64,000 bases of DNA from Planctomycetota bacterium. GTDB taxonomy: Bacteria; Planctomycetota; Phycisphaerae; UBA1845. The notes below the pieces were generated by a model. It saw only the letters and a list, made by a program, of their open reading frames with translations, did no database searches and had not been told where the DNA came from. The stretch lies in NCBI GenBank assembly GCA_016200265.1, contig JACQFE010000019.1, positions 1 to 64,000 of the forward strand. The letters are read 5' to 3'. Below, piece after piece: positions 48,341-55,325 of the stretch; the stretch's first letter is position 1, and every line of letters begins with the position of its first letter. Position numbers and translations under genes: made by a program.

Positions 48341-49651
48341 ATGACAACCAAGAAGGATGGCCCAAACGATCGAGAGAAAAAGTATCACCTGCGCACGCGG
48401 CTCATTCATGGACTGAGCCACAGCAAGCGCTGGGACTATGATCACCACGTCGTCCCGCCGATGACGGTAAGTGCCACGTTCAGGCTGGATTCGGCCAAGC
48501 GCGGGGCTCAAGGGTTCGCCGAATTCGCGGGCGCTGATGAACTCACCCCATCGCACCACCCCATCTACATCTACGACCGCCTGGGCGAGCCGACCGGTGG
48601 CATGCTGGAAGATAACCTGGCCACCGCAGAAGGCGGCGAGATGGCGCTGTGCTTCGCTTCCGGAATGGCTGCGATTTCCGCGGCGATTTGTTCTCTGGCG
48701 AAATCGGAGCAACACATCGTCGCTCACAAGGTGCTTTATGGCTGCACGTTTTCTTTGATCGAAAACTGGCTGCCGCGAATTCGCATCGAATCGAGCCTCG
48801 TGGATTTAACCGACGCGAACGCCCTGCGAAGCGCGATCAAGCCCAATACCCGCGTGGTGTATTTCGAAACGCCGGTCAACCCCGACATGGTGCTCATTGA
48901 CATCGCCGAAGTCCGCCGCATCGTCGATCAGATCAACGCCCGGCGCGATCCCAAGGACCGCGTCTGGATCGTCGTCGATAACACCTTCGCGACGCCCTAC
49001 TGTCAGCGACCGCTCGAACTCGGCGCCGATCTCGTCTGCCAGTCGCTCACCAAAGCCATCGGCGGATTCGGCACCGACATCGGCGGCGCACTCATCGGCC
49101 CCAAATCGCTCTATCATGACCTCATTCTCTATCGCAAAGATTTCGGCGGAATTCTGTCCCCGAAAAACGCCTGGAACACGCTGGTCTACGGCCTGCCCAC
49201 GCTCGCCGCGCGAATGGTGAATTATCAGAAGTCGGCCATGCGAGTCGCGGAGTTTCTCCAGCAGCATCCCAAAGTCAAAGAGGTCCACTATCCGGGCTTG
49301 AAATCGTTCCCGCAGTACGAATTGGCCCAGCGGCAGATGTGCGACTATCGCGGGCACTTCGCCCCCGGCTCGATGATCTACTTCGTCATCAAGGATACCA
49401 AAGGCGACGGCGACGCGGCAGAGCACTTCATCGACTGGGCCGCAACGAATGCGTACACGCTCACGCTCGCCGTATCGCTGGGCCAGATCAAAACGCTCAT
49501 CGAAGCGCCGTACAGCATGACGCATTCTTCGATGTGCGATGCGGATAAGCGCGCCCGCGGCATCGTCCCCGGCGGCATCCGCCTTTCCATCGGCCTGGAA
49601 GACTGGCACGACATCATCGCCGACCTCGACGCGGCCCTTGAGCACGCATGA
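48341..49651 (+). CDS. Cys/Met-metabolism PLP-dependent lyase or synthase
   Basis: 436 residues with GGAGGGTGATTTC upstream. Fold-type I PLP enzyme of the cystathionine gamma-synthase / methionine gamma-lyase family: LRTRLIHG near the start, YDRLGEPTGGMLEDNLATAE, EMALCFASGMAAISAA, VVDNTFATPYCQRPLELGAD, and the Schiff-base lysine in QSLTKAIGGFGTDIGGAL (family norm: S-x-TKY-x-GG-H). The C-terminal IVPGGIRLSIGLED is typical. It is longer than usual (about 390), through an N-terminal extension and an extended pre-barrel loop. Exact reaction (synthase, gamma-lyase or sulfhydrylase) cannot be told. It stands alone. Confidence 0.85.
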   Translation: MTTKKDGPNDREKKYHLRTRLIHGLSHSKRWDYDHHVVPPMTVSATFRLDSAKRGAQGFAEFAGADELTPSHHPIYIYDRLGEPTGGMLEDNLATAEGGEMALCFASGMAAISAAICSLAKSEQHIVAHKVLYGCTFSLIENWLPRIRIESSLVDLTDANALRSAIKPNTRVVYFETPVNPDMVLIDIAEVRRIVDQINARRDPKDRVWIVVDNTFATPYCQRPLELGADLVCQSLTKAIGGFGTDIGGALIGPKSLYHDLILYRKDFGGILSPKNAWNTLVYGLPTLAARMVNYQKSAMRVAEFLQQHPKVKEVHYPGLKSFPQYELAQRQMCDYRGHFAPGSMIYFVIKDTKGDGDAAEHFIDWAATNAYTLTLAVSLGQIKTLIEAPYSMTHSSMCDADKRARGIVPGGIRLSIGLEDWHDIIADLDAALEHA

Positions 49652-50686
49652 CGTCCGTGGATTTTCGGGTTCTGCGCGCGTTTCCGAGCCGCGCCCGTAA
49701 GGAAGCGGTCCCCTCCGATCCGCGTCCGTCGTAATTATCCGAACCCCAAGTGCCAGTCCGGGGCGCTTTTCCGAGCCGCGCCCGTGAGGAGGCGGAACGA
49801 CGAAACCGCAGATTCCGCAGATTCCGCAGATTTTTTGATTGCCGGTGCGTGAATCCCTTCTCGCACCGACGGTTGGCCAATCCGTCGCCCACCTTCGCTC
49901 CGCGAAGATGGGACACCCCGCAGTTCAGTGATACTTTCAAATGGCTTCGTTTGGAAAGTATTTTTTTCACTAGTGTCACAGCGCGGCACTGCCGAGAAGA
50001 CTGAAGATTGAAGATTAAGGACTGAAAAACAAGGGCAATTGGCAATGCCGAGAGGCAAGAAGGCAACGAGGGAGCGAGACAAATAAGCAGCGAGGCAGAG
50101 GCGTCGGGGTGGATGCGGAATGCGACCAAGTTGTGCGAAATGGGGGAAGGTACGAAAAGTGCGAATGAACCTATTGAGGGGACGGGCGAAGGGCGGATGG
50201 TGCTCGACAAATGACGCGGCGGTGGATGCATAATTCCTCCACGTGTATATCTTCGCAAGCGCTCGATGGAATTCAGGCATTCGGCGAACGCGCCGCTGGC
50301 ACGGGCTCCGCCCGCCGTCTTGTTGCAAGTCCGCATGGGTGCCACTGGCAGCTCCCCCGCCAGTGGCTGCGAACACATGTGCTGTATCCGAACCCCATGC
50401 ACCAGCGCGGGGCATTGATCAGAGCCGGAAGTGCCAGCGACCTGTCGAGTGTCCCATCTTTTTGGGAGCGAAAGAAATGTGGGGGTGCATCTTAATGCAC
50501 CCTCCATCAAATCGCGCCGGAAATGGTACATCAAGATGCACCCTAATTGGCTAGGTTCCGTAGCGGCGACCTGAAGCTGTCGGCGGATCGCGGCGGCGGT
50601 ATACTCCCCTCGCGGTCGAGTGTCGCGCGTGCGCTGTTGCGGCCGCTTAACGGCCTGACGCTAGCCCGGAAGACATCAAGGACAGA
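49652..50686. repeat. repeat-mosaic intergenic region before the R-M genes
   Basis: Roughly 1 kb without a convincing gene. It contains two copies of GAGCCGCGCCCGTRAGGARG (49686 and 49772 areas), two CCGAACCCC elements (49738-49766, 50386-50413), three tandem ATTCCGCAG units (about 49806-49829), a GTGCG(T/A)GAATCCCTTCTCGC hairpin (49844-49867), a GCCACTGGC/GCCAGTGGC hairpin (50341-50367) and GGGTGCAT-CTTA-ATGCACCC (50483-50502) with a second partial copy at 50528. Long minus-strand frames here are low in quality and were not called. Confidence 0.7.
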
Positions 50687-51262
50687 ATGACCCAAGACGC
50701 ACGATCACTCGATAACACACTCGAGGACGTGCTGCGGGCGTGCCGCGATTCGTTTGCCATCAAGACTTACAGCGAGGAGAACGACGATTCGGATCCGCTA
50801 ATGGATGTTTTTGGCATTACCCCCGACCGAAAGCGGGAGAACCGACAATATTGGGGACGCGAGTTGGGTATGTGTTGGCAACTTTTGGTAACAAATGTGT
50901 TCTCCTATCACGCTCAAAACTACGCCCCTGCGATTAAAATTGGCTCAGATGAGCCATGTGACTGCTGCGTGGGTCAGGACGCTGTGGATACAAAGTACAG
51001 GATTGGTTCGGGCGACTCCGGAACGCTCAAAAAGTTCAAGAGTTATGGGAAGCTCCTCATTGACAAGAAATTTCGTCCGTTTCTTTTGATTGTTCGGCAG
51101 GATAATCTCGGTGCTGCGATTACCGCGTGCAAGAGTGGTGGATGGAACGTGCTTCAAGCCGCAGATTCCTTCAATTACATCCGAGAGAAAAGTCAATTTG
51201 ACCTCAAAGGTTGGTTGGAGAAATGTAAGACGCAGGAGGAGTTCTTCATCAAAAAGGCATAG
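50687..51262 (+). CDS. Type II restriction endonuclease (possibly ApaLI-like)
   Basis: 191 residues starting MTQDARSLDNTLEDVL. A PD-(D/E)xK-like core is suggested by GQDAVDTKYRIGSGDSGTLK, followed by KKFRPFLLIVRQDNLGAAIT and a CKSGGWNVLQAAD segment. The GSGDSGTLKKF pattern recalls the ApaLI-type family (memory-based, tentative). It lies 3 bp ahead of a DNA methyltransferase, the classic restriction-modification pairing. Codon use is visibly more AT-rich than in the neighbours, suggesting acquisition by transfer. Recognition site unknown. Confidence 0.72.
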   Translation: MTQDARSLDNTLEDVLRACRDSFAIKTYSEENDDSDPLMDVFGITPDRKRENRQYWGRELGMCWQLLVTNVFSYHAQNYAPAIKIGSDEPCDCCVGQDAVDTKYRIGSGDSGTLKKFKSYGKLLIDKKFRPFLLIVRQDNLGAAITACKSGGWNVLQAADSFNYIREKSQFDLKGWLEKCKTQEEFFIKKA

Positions 51263-51265
51263 GAA

Positions 51266-52207
51266 ATGGGAAGAGCACCAACAAGTCAGTTGATCCACGG
51301 CGACTGCCGAGAAGTACTTTCAAAGCTGCCCGAGGGATCTGTCTCATGCTGTATCACGGACCCCCCCTACAATTACGAATTCATCGGGAGAGAATGGGAT
51401 CATACAGAAATTACACGTCGGCTCGATCGCATCCAGAACAGCACGACGCTAGTTAAGAACATTCCGTATGGCAGCGGTTTGGCGGGTGGCATACGTAACG
51501 AGCGCTGGTACGAACGTAATCGGGAGAACATCCTGGAATACCGTCGATGGTGCGGAGAGTGGGGTCGAGGTCTTCTTCGGGTGTGTAAGCCCGGTGCTGT
51601 AGTCGCGGTCTTCAACAGCACTAGAACCTCCGCTCATGTTCAAGTGGCTTTAGAAGATGCAGGATTCTACGCGCGCGATTGTCTGGTCTATAGGCGACAC
51701 GCTGGCATTCCAAAGGGGCTTAACCTCGAAAAAAAGCTGAGCAAAATGGGCGATAAGCAAGCTACAAAGTGGCGCGGTTGGCACACGTGCTTTAGAAATG
51801 AGTGGGAGGCAATCGTCGTCCTTCAGAAGCCACTAATTAATAATTACATGCAGACGGTTGAACAAACAGGACTTGGTCCGTTCAAGACCATTCGTGCTGA
51901 TGGCTCATTTCAATCAAACATACTCGAAGGATACTCGAAGGGAGATGACGAGGAGTTTGACGAGCATTGTACGATCAAGCCACTTGTTCTCATGAAGAAA
52001 CTGATTGAGTTCTTTGTTCCACCTGGCGCGCAACACACCGTCCTCGATCCATTCGCTGGCTCTGGGAGCACTCTCGTTGCGGCTGAGGAATTGGGGTACC
52101 CTTCCATAGGCATCGAGATTGAAGGCCGATATGTGGAACTCGCGCGACGGCGTCTCGCGCAGGTTGGCCGGCGCCGAAGCGAAAGCTTGTTTGCCGATGT
52201 GGGCTAA
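51266..52207 (+). CDS. beta-class DNA (N4-cytosine or N6-adenine) methyltransferase
   Basis: 313 residues. The catalytic motif IV, TDPPY (in CCITDPPYNYEFIGREWD), precedes the SAM motif I, LDPFAGSGSTLVAAEELG near residue 265, an order that marks the beta class. A target-recognition region lies between them (residues 130-230). IGIEIEGRYVELARRRL closes the SAM fold. It protects host DNA from the endonuclease encoded 3 bp upstream; both are probably translated from one mRNA. Base composition is lower in G+C than flanking genes, pointing to a transferred cassette. Confidence 0.9.
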   Translation: MGRAPTSQLIHGDCREVLSKLPEGSVSCCITDPPYNYEFIGREWDHTEITRRLDRIQNSTTLVKNIPYGSGLAGGIRNERWYERNRENILEYRRWCGEWGRGLLRVCKPGAVVAVFNSTRTSAHVQVALEDAGFYARDCLVYRRHAGIPKGLNLEKKLSKMGDKQATKWRGWHTCFRNEWEAIVVLQKPLINNYMQTVEQTGLGPFKTIRADGSFQSNILEGYSKGDDEEFDEHCTIKPLVLMKKLIEFFVPPGAQHTVLDPFAGSGSTLVAAEELGYPSIGIEIEGRYVELARRRLAQVGRRRSESLFADVG

Positions 52208-52334
52208 TTACCCGTTGCAGTCGACTGGCCGGTCGTGAGGGTCCTTCGCGAGTTGGATTGGGCGGGCATCAGAGATCCGATGGTACCAAGTGCTAACTAG
52301 CGGTACTCAAGTGACGGGCGGGGCGAAAGCAGCC

Positions 52335-52442
52335 ATGAAGAAAGCGACAACAACCACGAAGAAAACAACCACAAAGAAGAGGAAGAGCGACGTCGAGGAA
52401 GGAACTTCGCTGGTGCGAGAATCCTTTCTCGCACCCACTTAA
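52335..52442 (+). CDS. possible 35-residue basic peptide
   Basis: MKKATTTTKKTTTKKRKSDV followed by EEGTSLVRESFLAPT. Its Lys/Thr-rich head resembles the tails of histone-like DNA-binding proteins, but the last codons are read out of a hairpin repeat (52412-52435). No clear ribosome site. It may be a gene remnant or a chance frame in the gap 52208-52619. Confidence 0.25.
   Translation: MKKATTTTKKTTTKKRKSDVEEGTSLVRESFLAPT
52412..52435. repeat. perfect hairpin GGTGCGAGA...TCTCGCACC
   Basis: A 9-bp perfect stem (GGTGCGAGA / TCTCGCACC) closes an ATCCTT loop. It is the same family as the hairpins at 39041-39161 and 49844-49867. A further related hairpin (TGTGAGAT / ATCTCGCA type) lies at 52493-52514, just before the hydrolase gene. 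Confidence 0.8.
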
Positions 52443-52619
52443 GCGAAAATCCGCTCCCGCATTCATGCAGGGCAGGAAGCCCGCGTTTCTACGTGTGAGA
52501 TGGGAATCTCGCACAAGCAGGCAAATCAAGTTGCATGCGCCGATATTTGTCCGCCCTGCATTTCGACGGTTATCATCAAGCCCGTTCGTTGGCGCCGCAC
52601 CGTTTTCGGAGATGTTTTC

Positions 52620-53672
52620 ATGCAGCTTGGAAAAAACTGGATCGCTATCGCCGCGGCCGGAGCGGTCATCGCTCTCACTCGCTTCGCGATGGGTCAGGCC
52701 GTCGAGATGCACGACATTTCATTCAAAGGCGTCGGCGGGTTGGAGCTTCATGGCACGCTCATGACGCCGGAGTGCAAGGACGCGGCGGGCTGTCCGGCGA
52801 TTCTTCTGATCCCCGGAAGCGGACCGACCGATCGCGACGGAAATCAAAAGCCCTACGTGGTCACGGACTTGCTCAAGCAGACGGCCGAGCGGATGAGCAC
52901 CGACGGCTTCGCCACGCTGCGCTTCGATAAACGCGCCTTCGCCGAATACAAGGAGAAATGGCCCAAAGATCCGGCGAAATTCGAGGAGTTCTTCAGTTGG
53001 GACAGTTTCGTCGGCGACGCCGAGGCCGCATTTCGCATTCTTTCGACTCAAAAGGGTATCGATCCGAAGCGCGTAGGAATCTTCGGCCACAGCGAAGGTG
53101 CGATCATCGCCGTTGCGGCCGCCACCGCGAAAGCGGAAAGCGTCGCGCCAAACGTCTTGATTCTCGCGGGAATGCCGGGCCGCAAGCTCGCGGATTGTGT
53201 TGAAGAGCAGCTTCGCGATCACTTGCCGCTAATGGGTAAGACGGACAAAGAAATCGCCGAACTCGTCGCTGCGAATGCGGATATTATGAAACTCGCTATC
53301 GAACAGGGTAAAATTCGAGATGAAGTGCCAAATGACCTAAAGGGACTTTATCCCAAGGGTTTTGGAACGTACTTGCAGAAGTATCTCGCCCTCAATCCAT
53401 CAGAGTTGGTCGCACAATACGCGGGCCCGGTGCTTCTCATTCAGGGCGAGAAAGACGCACAGACGAACCCCAAACTCGACCTTCCGCTGCTCGAAGCGGC
53501 TTCCAAGGCGCGCAAATCAGGCAGCGTGGAGACTTTTATCGTCAAAGACGGCAGCCACAACTTAAAGCGCACCTCCGGTCCGCTGGATCCCGGCTTCACC
53601 GGCCCGGTCGATGCCGACATGCTCAACAAAACGGTGAACTGGCTGCGGACGAATCTCGCTGAGAGGAAATAG
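52620..53672 (+). CDS. secreted alpha/beta hydrolase
   Basis: 350 residues from MQLGKNWIAIAAAGAVIAL with GGAGATG upstream; an upstream in-frame start is rejected. Signal peptide of about 25 residues. Alpha/beta-hydrolase fold: oxyanion-region ILLIPGSGPTDRDGN, nucleophile elbow GIFGHSEGAIIAVAAAT (Ser), acid in LLIQGEKDAQTNPK, and catalytic His in DGSHNLKRTSGP. The layout matches the dienelactone-hydrolase / YqiA-like 'prolyl oligopeptidase family' peptidase group. Substrate unknown. It stands alone between the R-M cassette and a decayed Cys-rich gene. Confidence 0.87.
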   Translation: MQLGKNWIAIAAAGAVIALTRFAMGQAVEMHDISFKGVGGLELHGTLMTPECKDAAGCPAILLIPGSGPTDRDGNQKPYVVTDLLKQTAERMSTDGFATLRFDKRAFAEYKEKWPKDPAKFEEFFSWDSFVGDAEAAFRILSTQKGIDPKRVGIFGHSEGAIIAVAAATAKAESVAPNVLILAGMPGRKLADCVEEQLRDHLPLMGKTDKEIAELVAANADIMKLAIEQGKIRDEVPNDLKGLYPKGFGTYLQKYLALNPSELVAQYAGPVLLIQGEKDAQTNPKLDLPLLEAASKARKSGSVETFIVKDGSHNLKRTSGPLDPGFTGPVDADMLNKTVNWLRTNLAERK

Positions 53673-53713
53673 AGGCCGTGCGGTGGACTTCCGTACATTC
53701 TTGGACAATTGCT

Positions 53714-54330
53714 TCACGGATCCCCACCGCCTTGCTGAAGTCCGTAAATCTGACAATCAATAAACGGGCACGCTGATCCCAACCAGACGGGCTGCCAGGA
53801 GTATCCCCCGTGTGCGTAACGGTTGCACTCTGTGATGCGAGGCGTGCACTCGCCGCCATCGTAGCCTCAACATGCGCTGAGCGCATAGACTGCAACCGGC
53901 CCAGCAGGGATGACTGCAAACGCCGTTGAAGCACCAGTCATCGCTGCAGGCGTTCCCATCATCCGGGCACGAGCCGTCGCGATTGGTGTACGTGCACGAG
54001 TAATACGGCGGCCCGCTGATCTGCGAGCATTGGGAATTCCTGCAAGGCCCGCCATGACACGGCGAGTCTGTCACGCACTGGCCCTCAAGGCACGAAACAA
54101 TCTTGCACGGACGCTGCCCGGCGGGCACTTCGGCGTGTGCACGCAGCCCCCGGCCGCAAGGCTGCACGAATCGTTCGTGCAATCGTCGCCGTCGTTGTGT
54201 ACGGACAACACGTCACGCAGTCGGCGCAGCAATGCTCACCCCCGGACATCGCTGCGTCAGCCCCAGTGCAGCAAGGATCCTCATCCGCCGTGTGTCGGCG
54301 GAGCAGCGTTTCGGGCAGCGGTCTGTTCAT
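53714..54330 (-). pseudogene. multiply frameshifted remnant of a Cys-rich secreted protein
   Basis: Reading the minus strand with frame changes gives a continuous Cys-rich protein: DEDPCCTGADAAMSGGEHCC and ADCVTCCP, then (frame shift) HNDGDDCTNDSCSLAAGGC with VHTPKCP, then (shift) CKIVSCLEGQCVTDSPC to CFNGVCSHPCWAG, then (shift, with a TGA) GYDGGECTPRITECNRY and SACPFIDCQIYGLQQGGG. The first part closely resembles the CCADGVTCCP region of the 836-residue protein just upstream. At least three shifts mean it cannot be translated as one chain. Probably a decayed duplicate. Confidence 0.65.
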
Positions 54331-55315
54331 GGAGCGATTTCAGGATTCCCGCGGCCTGCTCACGCATGGTTACATCTGGGTCGCTCTGGGCGCGACCTGT
54401 CAGAATCGTCTCTACCTCTGGTCTAATTTGCCAGTGGCCCTGCGCCTCGAACACCAAGTCCTTACCATGGACGGCCATAGCCGCCTGCAGGGCCGCTTTA
54501 CGCAGTTCAACGTCCGGATCGCTCAAGCCCTTTGACACGTAGCTTCTCAGGATTTGCTGCGTCGCCGGGGTGAGTTGAGACGCGCCCTCCGTTTCCATGC
54601 CATACTGCGTGATCGCTGAGAGTGCGGCGCTTCGCCCTTGCAAGTCCACAACTTTCTCAGCGATGGGGAGGAACTCGTCTGTGCCAACGATTTCAAGCAA
54701 TGCGGTCGCTGCGAAAATTCGAAGGCTTGCGTCGCCGGGTGCGGCCGTTAAGATTTCCTGAACGCGCGGCACGACCAGCCTGATGTTTTCGGGGTAGCGC
54801 GGGGCGGACGGGTTTCCCAATAGGGGCCCTCCAGGATAACGCGGCAAGTGAGTGATTGTCTGGAGTGCCGCAGATATGACCTCGCTCGCCCTGCCCCGAT
54901 CCTCCAACAATTCCGCGAGTGCCTTGACGACATTGGCATGTTGCTCCCCCGGTGCCAGCACAAGAGCGGTTGCTGAATCCCGTTGGATCGCGACGTCCGA
55001 ATCCTTCAACCCCGCCAAGAGTTGATCCATTCCAGTCGGGAAGCGTGCGGCGCCCTTGTGAAGTAGAATATAATAAGTCATTGCCCTGATCCCATCCTTA
55101 CGATACGCGGGATCATCACGAAGCGCTTTCGCCAGTAGAGGCACAACTTCCGAATCGCTGAGTTGCATGAGACAATTGTAAGCCTTCGCTGACGAGTATT
55201 CTGCGGCGAAATCGCGAACGCAATCGTCGGCGTTCGCCGGTACACCTCCCGCCGAGCGTAACACGCAGAGTGCCAGCGAAGAACACAAACCAAAAAGCGT
55301 CCCGAGCTTCTTCAT
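54281..55315 (-). CDS. secreted HEAT-repeat protein
   Basis: 344 residues with GAGGAGATC before the ATG; signal peptide MKKLGTLFGLCSSLALCVLR. About seven HEAT-like helical pairs follow (DSEVVPLLAKALRDDPAYR, GLKDSDVAIQRDSATALVLA, GLSDPDVELRKAALQAAMAV, AQSDPDVTMREQAAGILKSL), a typical protein-protein scaffold. It lies 10 bp after the 836-residue Cys-rich protein stop, so the pair is likely co-transcribed and may act together outside the cytoplasm. Its last codons overlap the decayed remnant at 53714-54330. Confidence 0.82.
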   Translation of the reverse strand: MKKLGTLFGLCSSLALCVLRSAGGVPANADDCVRDFAAEYSSAKAYNCLMQLSDSEVVPLLAKALRDDPAYRKDGIRAMTYYILLHKGAARFPTGMDQLLAGLKDSDVAIQRDSATALVLAPGEQHANVVKALAELLEDRGRASEVISAALQTITHLPRYPGGPLLGNPSAPRYPENIRLVVPRVQEILTAAPGDASLRIFAATALLEIVGTDEFLPIAEKVVDLQGRSAALSAITQYGMETEGASQLTPATQQILRSYVSKGLSDPDVELRKAALQAAMAVHGKDLVFEAQGHWQIRPEVETILTGRAQSDPDVTMREQAAGILKSLHEQTAARNAAPPTHGG

Positions 55316-55325
55316 TTTGATCTCC

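Noticed and set aside
49614-50534. Long minus-strand frames (306 and 226 residues) in the repeat mosaic
   Set aside because: Made of repeats and simple sequence; no start signals or conserved-looking segments.
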